The position numbers were made by a program, and so were the translations under genes. The notes beneath the pieces were generated by a model. It made no database searches, had not been told where the DNA came from, and worked only from the letters and a program-made list of their open reading frames with translations. A stretch of DNA of 44,775 nt from Oceanospirillaceae bacterium (lineage in GTDB: Bacteria > Pseudomonadota > Gammaproteobacteria > Pseudomonadales > Balneatricaceae), in assembly GCA_002686055.1 (NCBI GenBank), contig NYZU01000045.1, forward strand, positions 1-44,775, given 5' to 3'. Shown piece after piece: positions 17,799 to 27,101 of this stretch (position 1 is its first letter; the number at the start of each line of letters is the position of its first letter).

Positions 17799-18704
17799 AT
17801 GACTCAGGACCTTATGCGTGGGTTTTTGTTTAACAATATGGATATTCGTGGTGTACATATTCGTTTGGACGATAGTGTACAAACTTTACTCCAGCAACAC
17901 ACTTACCCTGCCCCCGTATCGGCATTATTAGGGCAACTATTTATTGCCAGTGCATTATTAAGCGCCAACCTTAAATTACAAGGCCGCCTAAGTGTTCAGG
18001 TGCGGGGTGATGGCCCTCTGGAATATGCCCTAGCTGAATGCCGTCTTGATCAACCCGGTACGCTGGCACCACTGTTGCTAAAAGGTTTGGCGCGCCATTC
18101 TGATGCAATTAATGACACCATGGGTTTGCATGAGTTATTAGGTAATGGCCAACTAGTAATCACCATTGAACCTGATGATGGTCAACGCTATCAAGGTATT
18201 GTGGGGCTTGAGTATGATACCTTGGCAGCTTGTTTAGAAGGCTATTTTTACCAGTCTGAACAGCTACCTACCCATCTACAGTTGGATATGAGCGAGACCC
18301 AAGCGGCCGGATTTATGGTCCAGCGTTTGCCGGCAGAAATAAAAAATGAGGCCAAGGCTGATGAAGAGTGGGAACTGGTGCATGCCCTAGTCACCACCTT
18401 AACCACAGATGAGTTGCTGGCGCTACCAGCAGATGAGGTGCTCAAACGGCTCTTCCATGAACACGATTTAACGGTATTTGCCGAACGCCCTGTGGGCTAC
18501 CAATGTGATTGTAGTCGCGAGCGAAGCGCCCATGCTATCGTTGCCTTGGGTAAGGCTCAGGTGGATGAGGTCTTAGATGACCTAGGTAGTATTGTTATTG
18601 ATTGCCAGTTCTGTGATAGCCAATATACCTTTGATAAGGTGGATTGCCATATGTTATTTGCGCCTAGGACGAACGACCCAGAGCAACAGGAAATCTTGCA
18701 CTAA
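17799..18704 (+). CDS. hslO: Redox-regulated chaperone Hsp33
   Basis: This 301-residue holdase chaperone is activated by oxidation. The C-terminal zinc switch is intact: CDC in YQCDCSRER near residue 232 and CQFC in DCQFCDSQYTF about 30 residues later, the family's C-X-C...C-X-X-C pattern. The N-terminal half has GQLFIASALLSANLKLQGRLSVQVRGDGPL, read as family core in segments. GAGG lies about 10 bases before the ATG. It follows yrfG and hslR as in E. coli and precedes pckA. Confidence 0.97.
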   Translation: MTQDLMRGFLFNNMDIRGVHIRLDDSVQTLLQQHTYPAPVSALLGQLFIASALLSANLKLQGRLSVQVRGDGPLEYALAECRLDQPGTLAPLLLKGLARHSDAINDTMGLHELLGNGQLVITIEPDDGQRYQGIVGLEYDTLAACLEGYFYQSEQLPTHLQLDMSETQAAGFMVQRLPAEIKNEAKADEEWELVHALVTTLTTDELLALPADEVLKRLFHEHDLTVFAERPVGYQCDCSRERSAHAIVALGKAQVDEVLDDLGSIVIDCQFCDSQYTFDKVDCHMLFAPRTNDPEQQEILH

Positions 18705-18835
18705 TTTAAACCTTGGTTTGGTTATCAGCTAGCACCAAAGCGTATCGCCTTGTCATATTAGTTGCAAATGTTATCAGTTTTTCGAATAAGCTCTATTTTT
18801 AGCTATTGTAAATTTTCTCTGGCATAATCACGGCT

Positions 18836-18998
18836 CGTTTTTCGGTACTGATTCTGCTAACCACATACCCAGTCTCAGCACTCACAACAACCGAAGAACC
18901 AAACTGGTGCCGGGCCTTACTATTTGTAAGTGTCCAGAACTTTGATTCCCCAATGGTTTACCCACAAACTAAATCATTGGTTAAAAAGGTACAATTAA
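18836..18998 (+). promoter_or_regulatory. pckA 5' leader with short hairpins
   Basis: A -10-like CATAAT lies in CTCTGGCATAATCACGG at about 18824, implying a leader of roughly 160 bases. Within it CTTAC-TATTT-GTAAG (18916-18930) forms a 5-bp hairpin. CCAATG (18950-18955) and CATTGG (18975-18980) are inverted repeats ending 6 bases before the AAGGT ribosome site. No known riboswitch family is recognised. Confidence 0.3.
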
Positions 18999-20546
18999 AT
19001 GAATTTAGACGCTGAAGCTCCCACAACCTTCAAGCAACTTTCCCCATCAACCCTAATACAAAAAGCCATAGAGAATGGCGAAGGCACCCTGGCTAGTACA
19101 GGCGCCTTAAATGTTATTACTGGCCTTCGCACTGGTCGCTCACCGGCTGACCGATATATTGTGCAAGAGCCCAGTACTGAGGGAGATATTGATTGGGGTG
19201 CCGTCAACCGGCCCATTGCCGAAGCTGTTTTCGATGCCCTTTGGGCGCGTGTTGAAGACTATCTTAAAGATCATGACCAATACCAAGCCAAGGTGCATGT
19301 TGGCGCCGATGCTAATTATTACATTCCAGTTCGCATGACCACGCAAACAGCTTGGCAAAACTTGTTCGGTCAGAATTTATTTATCACCCCGGATCAATAT
19401 AATCCCAAAGGCCATGGCGAATGGCAGATTTTGAATGTCGCTGGTTTTGAGTGTGTGCCCGAGCGTGATGGCACCAATAGTGATGGCTGTGTAATGATTA
19501 ACTTTGCTCAGCGCAAAGTGTTATTGGCAGGTATGCGCTACGCTGGGGAAATGAAGAAAGCCATGTTCTCAGTACAGAACTTTTTATTACCAGCCCAAGA
19601 CGTTTTGCCCATGCATTGTTCCGCTAATGTCGGCGATGAAGGTGACGTAACCTTATTTTTTGGCCTTTCTGGTACCGGTAAAACTACCTTATCTGCAGAC
19701 CCTGAGCGTTATCTAATTGGTGATGATGAGCATGGTTGGGGTAAAGACGTGGTGTTTAATCTGGAAGGCGGTTGCTATGCAAAAACCATCAACCTAAGCC
19801 AGAAAAATGAGCCTATTATTTGGGATGCGATTCGCTTTGGGGCTATTGTCGAAAATGTATGGCTAGATGAACTTGGCCAAGCTGATTACGATAATACCGA
19901 ATTAACGGAAAATGGGCGTTGCGCATATCCCCTTAAGCATGTTGAGAAGCGAACAGCTGATAATCTCGCTGGCGAGCCGGGTGCTATTATCTTTTTGACC
20001 TGCGATTTAACGGGTGTCTTGCCACCCGTATCTGTACTGTCTAAAGAAGCGGCAGCTTATCATTTCTTAAGTGGTTATACCGCCTTGGTAGGCTCTACGG
20101 AAATGGGCTCTAGCTCAGCGATCAAATCAACCTTTTCAACTTGCTTTGGGGCACCATTCTTCCCCCGTCCAGCGGGCAAATATGCTGAATTATTGATGCA
20201 GCGTATCGAAGCCTTTGGTTCCAAAGTTTATCTAGTTAATACGGGCTGGACTGGTGGTGCTTATGGCACGGGCAAGCGCTTTAGTATTCCGGTTACCCGT
20301 TCCATTATCGCTGCCATTCAAAATGGCAATATAGCCAAAGCCGAAACAGTACATTTGGATGGAATAAATGTTGATATCCCTGTGGCTGTTGATGGTGTTG
20401 ATAATGCCTTACTAAATCCACGTGAAACCTGGGCGGATAAAGATGCTTATGATGCAGAAGCTAAGGCGCTAATTGCTAAGTTTAATGAAAACTTTAAACG
20501 CTTTGACGTTTCTGAAACCATTGTGGCGGCAGGACCTAGGCTATAG
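18999..20546 (+). CDS. pckA: Phosphoenolpyruvate carboxykinase (ATP)
   Basis: This 515-residue gluconeogenic enzyme converts oxaloacetate and ATP to phosphoenolpyruvate, CO2 and ADP. Its P-loop [11 protein letters not shown] (about residue 225) is followed by DDEHGW, the kinase-2 metal-binding region. The N-terminal [13 protein letters not shown] and the substrate Arg/Tyr regions ([19 protein letters not shown] is a family-like stretch) are in place, as are [12 protein letters not shown] and [15 protein letters not shown]. The ATG follows AAAAAGGTACAATTAA. Position after hslO matches E. coli. Together with mdh at 2.9 kb it supports growth on C4 acids. A hairpin terminator ends the transcript. 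Confidence 0.98.
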   Translation: MNLDAEAPTTFKQLSPSTLIQKAIENGEGTLASTGALNVITGLRTGRSPADRYIVQEPSTEGDIDWGAVNRPIAEAVFDALWARVEDYLKDHDQYQAKVHVGADANYYIPVRMTTQTAWQNLFGQNLFITPDQYNPKGHGEWQILNVAGFECVPERDGTNSDGCVMINFAQRKVLLAGMRYAGEMKKAMFSVQNFLLPAQDVLPMHCSANVGDEGDVTLFFGLSGTGKTTLSADPERYLIGDDEHGWGKDVVFNLEGGCYAKTINLSQKNEPIIWDAIRFGAIVENVWLDELGQADYDNTELTENGRCAYPLKHVEKRTADNLAGEPGAIIFLTCDLTGVLPPVSVLSKEAAAYHFLSGYTALVGSTEMGSSSAIKSTFSTCFGAPFFPRPAGKYAELLMQRIEAFGSKVYLVNTGWTGGAYGTGKRFSIPVTRSIIAAIQNGNIAKAETVHLDGINVDIPVAVDGVDNALLNPRETWADKDAYDAEAKALIAKFNENFKRFDVSETIVAAGPRL

Positions 20547-20571
20547 TAACTAAGCGGCAAGGATAGAAAAT

Positions 20572-20594
20572 AAGGCTCCTGTGGGAGCCTTTTT
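20572..20594 (+). terminator. Rho-independent terminator of pckA
   Basis: AAGGCTCC (20572-20579) pairs perfectly with GGAGCCTT (20584-20591) around TGTG, followed by a T run to 20594. It starts 26 bases past the pckA stop. Confidence 0.92.
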
Positions 20595-20656
20595 GATTTA
20601 TGGGCCATGTTTGGGATAGGCTATTTAAAAATAGTCTGATGATAGCTAGGAATTAA

Positions 20657-21298
20657 ATGACCATTGTATATCTAAATATAGGCAAACCTGAGGAAAGAGT
20701 GGATCGTCATGGCAAAACCTTTATGACAGGTATTGCTAAACAAGCGACTTCACGCAGCCTGATGATTAGCAGCGCTGGTGTGCAGGATGATGATAGTTAC
20801 GATGATGTGCACGGTAAGCCAGATAGTGCTTTGCATGTATTTAGCCATGAACATTATGCGTATTTTGCCCAACGTGCCGGGGCGCCTATTGCCCATTGTA
20901 GCTTTGGTGAAAATCTCTGTGTAAGTGGCTTCACCGAGCATGACGTTTGTGTTGGTGATATTTGGCAGTTAGGCGATGCCCTAGTGCAGGTAAGTATGCC
21001 CACTGAGCGTTGTAGTACTATTGGCCGACGTTTGCATCTTCCCAAAATGTTGGATTGGATTCACGAGCATATGATGACGGGTTATTACCTGCGGGTACTA
21101 GAAGCGGGTGCCATTAGTGCCGAATCTGATATCGTGCGCATTGAACGCCCAGTGCCAGAGTGGACGATAGATCAACTTAACCAATTGTTATTTAAGCAGC
21201 GTGATAGAGAGCGTATGCAAGCTGCTTGTGGGGTAGCAGAATTATCCGCACAATGGAAAGATCGAGCTTGGCAGCTTTACGAGCGTGCCGGAATTTAA
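20657..21298 (+). CDS. MOSC domain protein, YiiM-like
   Basis: This 213-residue MOSC-domain protein has a C-terminal three-helix extension (about residues 160-213). The core shows HVFSHEHYAYFA, FGENLCVSGFTEHDVCVGDIWQLG and the putative molybdenum-cofactor cysteine in MPTERCSTIGRRL. E. coli YiiM reduces N-hydroxylated bases such as 6-hydroxylaminopurine using molybdenum cofactor. The domain order fits, but the HGKPDSALHVF region differs from the usual H-G-x-D-K-A-V-Y pattern in places, so it may act on another N-hydroxylated compound. The ATG has AGGAATTAA just upstream. It sits alone between pckA and tex. Confidence 0.87.
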   Translation: MTIVYLNIGKPEERVDRHGKTFMTGIAKQATSRSLMISSAGVQDDDSYDDVHGKPDSALHVFSHEHYAYFAQRAGAPIAHCSFGENLCVSGFTEHDVCVGDIWQLGDALVQVSMPTERCSTIGRRLHLPKMLDWIHEHMMTGYYLRVLEAGAISAESDIVRIERPVPEWTIDQLNQLLFKQRDRERMQAACGVAELSAQWKDRAWQLYERAGI

Positions 21299-21412
21299 GT
21301 TTTGCTTAATTTAAGCTAGGAATATTTTTCCTGCGATATTTAAAACGCTCATGACTGCCCATATAAAGGCTAGCTAAGTGACAGCCAATAAGCCTTTTAA
21401 TCGAGACAACCT

Positions 21413-23713
21413 ATGATCCCTTCGCAAATTGCCCAGCAACTCGCTGTGCAGGTCTGGCAGGTAGAAGCTGCTATTAAATTACTGGACGAAGGCTCAACGG
21501 TTCCCTTTATTGCTCGTTATCGCAAAGAAGCCACAGGCACGCTTGATGATACTCAACTACGCACTTTGGAAGAACGCTTAGGCTACTTAAGGGAATTAGA
21601 TCAGCGGCGGGTTGCAGTTCTAAAAAGTATTGGTGAACAGGACAAGCTCACCCCTGAATTAGAAGCAGCTATCCTTGCTGCCGATAATAAAACCCGTTTA
21701 GAAGATCTATATCTACCCTACAAGCCTAAGCGCCGCACCAAGGCGCAAATAGCTATTGAGGCTGGGTTAGAGCCGTTGGCCGATCTGCTGTTATCTAAGC
21801 CACAATTAATACCTGAGCAAGAAGCCCAAGGGTTTGTGAATACGGATGCCAATATATCTACTAGTAAAGAAGCTTTGGATGGTGCCAAACAGATCCTGAT
21901 GGAACGCTTTAGTCAGGCAGTAGACCTGTTGGCCGAGTTGCGTGAAAAGGCTTGGCAAAGTGCCCAGTGGCAGGTGCAGGTTATAGCAGGCCAAGAAGCA
22001 ACAGGCGCTAAGTTTCAAGATTATTTTGACTTTCAAGAGGCGTTTAAAAGTCTACCCTCCCATCGTGCCTTAGCTATTTTGCGGGGTCGCAATGAGGGCG
22101 TGTTATTGGCGCAGGTGGTTTGGTCGGAACATGGTCATGAGCCATTTGAAAACCGTGTGGCTAGCTACTGGCAAATACGTGACCAAGGCCGCCCCGGGGA
22201 TAAGTGGCTGCAGGAAGTAATCACCTGGACTTGGCGCATTAAGCTAGCTAGTCAGTTAGAAACCACCCTCATTTCACGTTTGCGTGATGCTGCCGAAGAG
22301 TCAGCTATTCAGGTGTTTGCCGACAATTTAAAAGATTTATTATTGGCCGCCCCTGCAGGCAATAAAGTGACATTGGGTTTGGACCCTGGTTTACGCACGG
22401 GGGTAAAAGCCGTGGTGGTTGATGCTACGGGCAAGTTACTAGCTTATGAAACGATTTTCCCCCATGTGCCCAGAAATCAGTGGCAAGAATCCATTGCCTT
22501 ATTAAGCAAATGGGTAACAGACTATAAGGTGGCATTGGTAGCCATTGGTAATGGCACGGCCTCCCGAGAGACCGATCGTTTGGTTAAAGATTTACAAGCA
22601 CTGATTGGTGGTGGTGCCCCGCAGCGAATAATCGTTAGTGAAGCGGGTGCTTCTGTCTACTCAGCTTCTTCTATAGCTGCGGCTGAGTTCCCTGATTTGG
22701 ATGTAAGCTACCGTGGCGCTGTGTCTATTGCCCGCCGCCTACAAGACCCCTTGGCGGAGTTAGTAAAAATTGATCCCAAGGCCATCGGTGTTGGTCAATA
22801 TCAACATGATGTATCCCAAGTACAACTAGCCCGTCGTCTTGAAAATGTGGTGGAAGATTGTGTTAACAGTGTGGGGGTGGACCTAAACACCGCCTCAGCG
22901 CCACTACTGCAACATGTGGCTGGGCTAAATAAAAGCTTGGCGGAGAATATTGTCTTTCATCGAGACTTGCATGGTGCTTTTGCTAGCCGGAAACAGCTAA
23001 TGGATGTCTCTCGTCTGGGTGCCAAAGCTTTTGAACAGGCCGCCGGTTTTTTGCGTATTCGTCAAGGCGATAACCCATTGGACGCAACTGCTGTGCATCC
23101 AGAGGCATACCAAGTGGTTGATAATATGGCGCAGAGTCTCAATTTACAGATAGGCCAATTACTAGGACACGCACAACTTACTAGTATACAACCTGCTCAG
23201 TTTGTAGCTGATAATTTAGGTGAGCAGGCCGTTAGGGATGTGCTGGCAGAATTACAAAAGCCGGGTCGTGATCCGCGCCCAGAGTTTCGCATGGCCAAGC
23301 TAACAGAAGGCGTGGAAGACATTAAACAGTTGGTGGTTGGCAGTATTATGGAAGGCACTGTCAGTAATGTGACCAATTTTGGTGCCTTTGTTGATCTGGG
23401 TGTGCATCAGGATGGTTTGGTGCATATTTCTGCCATGTCGAATCAATTTGTCAAAGATCCACGCAGTCTGGTGAAAGCTGGCGATATAGTCAAAGTAAAG
23501 GTGATGCAGGTTGATGTACCACGTAAACGCATAGGCCTATCTATGCGCCTAACCGATGAGCCAGATAATGGTGATCTTGGTCAAGACCAAGTTGGTCAGG
23601 CAGTGCCGAATAGGTCTCGTAAAGATAAAAGCAAGGGTCAGGTGCGAAATAAACCAAGCCCAACAGAAGGTAGTCTAGCAGCCAAGTTAAAGGCCGCTGG
23701 CTGGAAAAATTAA
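21413..23713 (+). CDS. tex: Tex family transcription accessory protein (YhgF)
   Basis: This 766-residue nucleic-acid-binding protein has all Tex domains: an N-terminal helical Tex_N region ([13 protein letters not shown]-like segment [19 protein letters not shown] read in parts), a YqgF-like RNase H fold ([13 protein letters not shown], about residue 322), tandem helix-hairpin-helix units ([18 protein letters not shown], about residue 484) and a C-terminal S1 RNA-binding domain ([16 protein letters not shown], about residues 643-710). Tex binds RNA and affects transcription and gene expression broadly. The tail is basic and ends AAKLKAAGW, typical of the family. Location near pckA and hslO is the enterobacterial order. 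It stands in its own transcription unit ahead of gshA. Confidence 0.97.
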   Translation: MIPSQIAQQLAVQVWQVEAAIKLLDEGSTVPFIARYRKEATGTLDDTQLRTLEERLGYLRELDQRRVAVLKSIGEQDKLTPELEAAILAADNKTRLEDLYLPYKPKRRTKAQIAIEAGLEPLADLLLSKPQLIPEQEAQGFVNTDANISTSKEALDGAKQILMERFSQAVDLLAELREKAWQSAQWQVQVIAGQEATGAKFQDYFDFQEAFKSLPSHRALAILRGRNEGVLLAQVVWSEHGHEPFENRVASYWQIRDQGRPGDKWLQEVITWTWRIKLASQLETTLISRLRDAAEESAIQVFADNLKDLLLAAPAGNKVTLGLDPGLRTGVKAVVVDATGKLLAYETIFPHVPRNQWQESIALLSKWVTDYKVALVAIGNGTASRETDRLVKDLQALIGGGAPQRIIVSEAGASVYSASSIAAAEFPDLDVSYRGAVSIARRLQDPLAELVKIDPKAIGVGQYQHDVSQVQLARRLENVVEDCVNSVGVDLNTASAPLLQHVAGLNKSLAENIVFHRDLHGAFASRKQLMDVSRLGAKAFEQAAGFLRIRQGDNPLDATAVHPEAYQVVDNMAQSLNLQIGQLLGHAQLTSIQPAQFVADNLGEQAVRDVLAELQKPGRDPRPEFRMAKLTEGVEDIKQLVVGSIMEGTVSNVTNFGAFVDLGVHQDGLVHISAMSNQFVKDPRSLVKAGDIVKVKVMQVDVPRKRIGLSMRLTDEPDNGDLGQDQVGQAVPNRSRKDKSKGQVRNKPSPTEGSLAAKLKAAGWKN

Positions 23714-23774
23714 TGCTAAGATTACTATTATTAGCCAATAACAAGCTGGGTAATGCACTCCCTGTGGTTGTGGT

Positions 23775-23835
23775 TAGAGCTAATGATGGGTTTTACCAGA
23801 TACCAAACAAATTGGTATTGTCTGGATTAGCTCTA
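23775..23835 (+). repeat. Nested 61-bp hairpin between tex and gshA
   Basis: A perfect 10-bp outer stem pairs TAGAGCTAAT (23775-23784) with ATTAGCTCTA (23826-23835). It stacks on inner stems CCAGA/TCTGG (23796-23800 / 23821-23825) and TACCAA/TTGGTA (23801-23806 / 23812-23817) closing loop ACAAA, with bulges of 11 bases on the left and 3 on the right. No T run follows, so it is not a classic terminator. It ends 13 bases before the gshA ribosome site AAGGAGAG (23849-23856). It could be an mRNA-stabilising or leader element, or a dispersed repeat. Confidence 0.6.
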
Positions 23836-23863
23836 TAGATGCCTCATTAAGGAGAGCATAATT

Positions 23864-25426
23864 TTGCAAAAACGTATTTCTGAAACCCTAGCATCATTGA
23901 CGGGCACACCCGTTGCCGATGCCTTAAAGCATCTCCAGTGTGGCATTGAAAAAGAAGGGTTAAGACTTAGTGATAGTGGCCGTATAGCGGTAACGGATCA
24001 TCCTAAGGTTCTGGGTTCTGCCCTCACCCACGGCAATATCACCACTGACTATTCAGAGGCATTACAGGAATTTATAACCCCTGTATATAGCTCCCCAGAA
24101 GACGCCATTAAGCATATGCAACAACTGCATAGCTTTAATGCTCAGGCCCTGGCTGCTCAGGATGAGTACCTGTGGCCAGGTAGCATGCCCTGTTATTTGG
24201 CCAGTGAAGATGATATTCGCATTGCTGAATATGGCAGTTCCAATACGGGTAAATTGAAGTATATATACCGAGTTGGTTTGGCCTATCGCTATGGCAAAAT
24301 TATGCAGTGTATTGCTGGCATTCATTACAACTTCTCTCCGCAGGAAGATTTTTGGCAAGCTTATCAGGCATTTTTGGGCGACACAGGATGCCCAAAAGAA
24401 TTCCACTCCAAACAGTACTTCGCCTTAATTCGAAACTTTCGCCGCCATTCTTGGTTGTTGCTGTACTTGTTTGGGGCATCGCCAGCCCTTGATGCTAGCT
24501 TTGTTGGCGGTCGTGATGTTGGCTTGCAACAAGGCCCAGGCGATAGCTTAATTGGGCCTTATGCTACTTCCCTGCGTATGAGTGATTTAGGCTATAACAA
24601 CAATGCCCAATCTGAACTTAATGTCTGCTTTAATGATTTGCCAAGTTATGCCAAATCTTTAGACTATGCTATCCACACTCCACTCGCTCAATATGAAAGT
24701 ATGGGGGTTAAGGTGGATGGCGAATATCGCCAACTCAATGCCAATCTTTTGCAGATTGAAAATGAATTTTATAGTGATATTCGCCCAAAACGTGTGGCGC
24801 GGCCTGGGCAAAAACCAGTCCACGCATTGTTTGAAGGCGGCGTAGAATACGTGGAAGTGCGCAATCTGGATCTAAATCCCTTCCTGCCCCTAGGCATAGA
24901 CGCAGAGCAAAGCCACTTTATGAATGTCTTCCTAGTTTGGTGTTTACTAACCGACAGCCCTATTATTGATGAACAGGAATGTGACTGGATTGATGCTAAT
25001 CAAGTTAAGGTTGTGCGTGAAGGTCGTCGGCCTGGACTTATGCTGCAATCCGCAAATGGCGAGCTAACAATGCGCCAGTGGGGTGAGGATATTGTGGCGG
25101 GATTGCGTGAGGTGGCCAGCTTGATGCCCGACCCCGAGGCTTGTCATAAAGCCATAGATACAGCAGCAGATAAATTGGCAGACAGTGAGCTGACACCCTC
25201 AGCACAGGTACTAAGTGCCATGCAAGAAGGCAATCTATCCTATCAGCAGTTAATTATGCAGTTGGCTATACAGCATCAAGACTTTCATCTGCAACAAGCT
25301 ATACCTGCAGACACACTAAAGCAAATGCAAAGCCATGCGCAACAGTCATTGCTGGATCAAGCCCAGTTAGAGGCCGAGCAAACTCAGGACTTTGATGAGT
25401 TTTTGCAAGCCTATCTTGATCAGTAA
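23864..25426 (+). CDS. gshA: Glutamate-cysteine ligase (gamma-glutamylcysteine synthetase)
   Basis: This 520-residue enzyme makes gamma-glutamylcysteine from glutamate, cysteine and ATP, the first and rate-limiting step of glutathione synthesis. It belongs to the proteobacterial GshA type 1 class: GIEKEGLRLSDSGRI near residue 27, DYSEALQEFITP, LRMSDLGYNN and EYVEVRNLDLNPF are all present. The start codon is TTG, as in E. coli gshA, with AAGGAGAG (23849-23856) 7 bases upstream; no better ATG is near. TTG probably keeps expression low. A nested hairpin lies just upstream. It is convergent with the DMT exporter, with only 7 bases between the two stops. Confidence 0.97.
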   Translation: MQKRISETLASLTGTPVADALKHLQCGIEKEGLRLSDSGRIAVTDHPKVLGSALTHGNITTDYSEALQEFITPVYSSPEDAIKHMQQLHSFNAQALAAQDEYLWPGSMPCYLASEDDIRIAEYGSSNTGKLKYIYRVGLAYRYGKIMQCIAGIHYNFSPQEDFWQAYQAFLGDTGCPKEFHSKQYFALIRNFRRHSWLLLYLFGASPALDASFVGGRDVGLQQGPGDSLIGPYATSLRMSDLGYNNNAQSELNVCFNDLPSYAKSLDYAIHTPLAQYESMGVKVDGEYRQLNANLLQIENEFYSDIRPKRVARPGQKPVHALFEGGVEYVEVRNLDLNPFLPLGIDAEQSHFMNVFLVWCLLTDSPIIDEQECDWIDANQVKVVREGRRPGLMLQSANGELTMRQWGEDIVAGLREVASLMPDPEACHKAIDTAADKLADSELTPSAQVLSAMQEGNLSYQQLIMQLAIQHQDFHLQQAIPADTLKQMQSHAQQSLLDQAQLEAEQTQDFDEFLQAYLDQ

Positions 25427-25433
25427 GGGTGGC

Positions 25434-26354
25434 CTACAACATAAAAATAATACCGCAACCTATGGCTACGGAAAAACTGCCTAGCCAGGCATAAGCATTG
25501 GGCCTTTGACCGGTAATAATCCATAATAAGGGTAAGATAAGTATTGGTGAGGTGGCCGATAAGGTGGTGACAAGGCCAACATCACCGCCTTTTAAGGCAT
25601 AAACCAATAGGGTCATGCCAATCACCAGGCCCAAATTGGCACTAACAAAAGAGCGCATGGCCCATTGTCCCGTCATAGGGTTTTTGGCTTTGCTCCAACT
25701 GATTGGCAACGTGTGTAAGCCCCACATACATACAGCAGCAAACCCCACGCGAATGGCAGAAGCGGCGATAGGGTCAGCGCCGTCTAATAAGGCAGGCTTA
25801 GCCACAATGGCACCACCAGCTTGGCCCGTTGCCGCTAATAAACCCAAGCCGACACCTACCCAAAGGCGCCCAGAAACACGTTCCATACTATGTTCACCAT
25901 CGGCAGATTTGGGCCGATTGCCCCACCAAATAGCGATCATTACCCCAGCAATAACCAAGGCGCAGCCAAGTAATGTAATGGGTGAAAGGGTTTCCCCAAG
26001 CCATATATACCCCATACCAGCCGCTATGGGTGCATTGGTAGCAAATACCACAGCATTACGTCGAGGCCCCATACGTTTAAGGGCTTGCATAAGGGCTGTA
26101 TCGCCAATAAAGATGCCAATAAAGCCAGATAAAACAAGCAGCCACATACTTGAAGGCGACAGGGTATGCCATAAACCAAAGAGGGTGGTTATTACGATCA
26201 GTGTGGCTCCGGCCATGGTGCTACGATAGCGATTTGTGGCCGTGGCACCAAAGTGATGGACAATGGGTTGGGTGATTAAACCAGTCAGAGCCCATAAAGC
26301 GGCAGCGGTAAGAGCCGCCATTTCTGCTAAGGGTAAGTTAGAAATTGTTGTCAT
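25434..26354 (-). CDS. DMT-superfamily transporter, EamA-type
   Basis: This 306-residue protein has ten predicted membrane helices in two EamA repeats of five. The first repeat starts PLAEMAALTAAALWALTGLI, and the second starts around GRLWVGVGLGLLAATGQAGGAI. GFIGIFIGDTALMQALKRMG and GLVTTLSATSPILILPLLW are characteristic of the family. Such proteins export amino acids, nucleosides or other metabolites; the substrate is unknown. It is convergent with gshA. The 285-bp upstream region is shared with the divergent nrdR operon. Confidence 0.9.
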   Translation of the reverse strand: MTTISNLPLAEMAALTAAALWALTGLITQPIVHHFGATATNRYRSTMAGATLIVITTLFGLWHTLSPSSMWLLVLSGFIGIFIGDTALMQALKRMGPRRNAVVFATNAPIAAGMGYIWLGETLSPITLLGCALVIAGVMIAIWWGNRPKSADGEHSMERVSGRLWVGVGLGLLAATGQAGGAIVAKPALLDGADPIAASAIRVGFAAVCMWGLHTLPISWSKAKNPMTGQWAMRSFVSANLGLVIGMTLLVYALKGGDVGLVTTLSATSPILILPLLWIITGQRPNAYAWLGSFSVAIGCGIIFML

Positions 26355-26497
26355 AGGTGCGCTTCTGTACCGGTAATATTGTGACTAATGCCATGCCTTA
26401 TAAGGTTTGTTGCCTAGCACTAAGTTGAATCCATGCTTATTTTTAATAAACAGTTTAGTACAGGATGGTTGAGGCCATTGACACGCCTAGCATCAAC

Positions 26498-26521
26498 TTT
26501 AGTGCCTTATTTAGTGCCTTA
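26498..26521 (+). repeat. Perfect 12-bp tandem repeat in the nrdR upstream region
   Basis: TTTAGTGCCTTA occurs twice head-to-tail (26498-26509 and 26510-26521), 76 bases before the nrdR -10. It is probably a replication-slippage duplication. It could be a tandem binding site on the same DNA face only approximately, since 12 bp is more than one turn. Confidence 0.7.
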
Positions 26522-26596
26522 CCCAAGGGATAAAGGCAAGCATAAACGCTGAATAGGTATATTATCAACCAGTTAGCTCTGACCTCAGCTTATCGT

Positions 26597-26602
26597 TATA
26601 AT
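26597..26602 (+). promoter_or_regulatory. -10 element of the nrdR-rib operon promoter
   Basis: TATAAT occurs 38 bases upstream of the nrdR ATG. A -35 fit at 17-18 bases is weak (TTAGCT at 26573). It is the only plausible promoter for nrdR-ribD seen in the 285-base region, and the rest of that region holds only the 12-bp tandem repeat. Confidence 0.5.
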
Positions 26603-26639
26603 ATAGTTAGTTTATTGTAAAAGTATTCGAGATACCGCC

Positions 26640-27101
26640 ATGCACTGTCCTTTTTGCTCCCATCATGAAACGAAAGTGATTGATTCCCGCTTGATGGCCG
26701 AAGGTGAACAAATTCGTCGCCGGCGCGGTTGTATGGAGTGTAATGAGCGCTTTACCACCTTTGAAGTGGCTGAATTATTGATGCCTAAAGTAATTAAACA
26801 GGACGGCTCCCGCCAACCATTTGATGAAGATAAGCTAAGAGCAGGTATTTTACGTTCTCTAGAAAAACGCCCCGTCGGGGTTGAGGCCATTGAATCGGCT
26901 ATTAGTCGAATCAAGCATAAACTGCGCGCTAGTGGTGAGCGTGAAGTGCCAACCCAATTACTGGGCGAGACGGTGATGGAGCAGTTACGTGGGCTAGATG
27001 AAGTTGCCTATGTACGTTTTGCGTCAGTGTATCGCAGTTTTAAGGATCTTAACGAGTTCCGTGCTGAAATCGAACGCCTAGAACAGGAACAAAATGGCTA
27101 A
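26640..27101 (+). CDS. nrdR: Transcriptional repressor NrdR
   Basis: This 153-residue repressor of ribonucleotide-reductase genes senses ATP/dATP through its ATP-cone. The N-terminal zinc ribbon MHCPFCSH...[12 protein letters not shown] has all four cysteines. The ATP-cone spans about residues 49-139 ([20 protein letters not shown]). Length is normal. The stop lies inside the ribD start region (8-bp overlap), the common nrdR-ribD arrangement. No ribonucleotide-reductase gene is in the window. Confidence 0.98.
   Translation: MHCPFCSHHETKVIDSRLMAEGEQIRRRRGCMECNERFTTFEVAELLMPKVIKQDGSRQPFDEDKLRAGILRSLEKRPVGVEAIESAISRIKHKLRASGEREVPTQLLGETVMEQLRGLDEVAYVRFASVYRSFKDLNEFRAEIERLEQEQNG

Noticed and set aside
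24062-24406. A 114-residue minus-strand frame
   Set aside because: It is antisense within gshA, whose sense frame is unambiguous.
25615-26229. A 204-residue plus-strand frame
   Set aside because: It lies wholly antisense to the DMT transporter, whose membrane-protein composition leaves the opposite strand open; no ribosome site or family resemblance.
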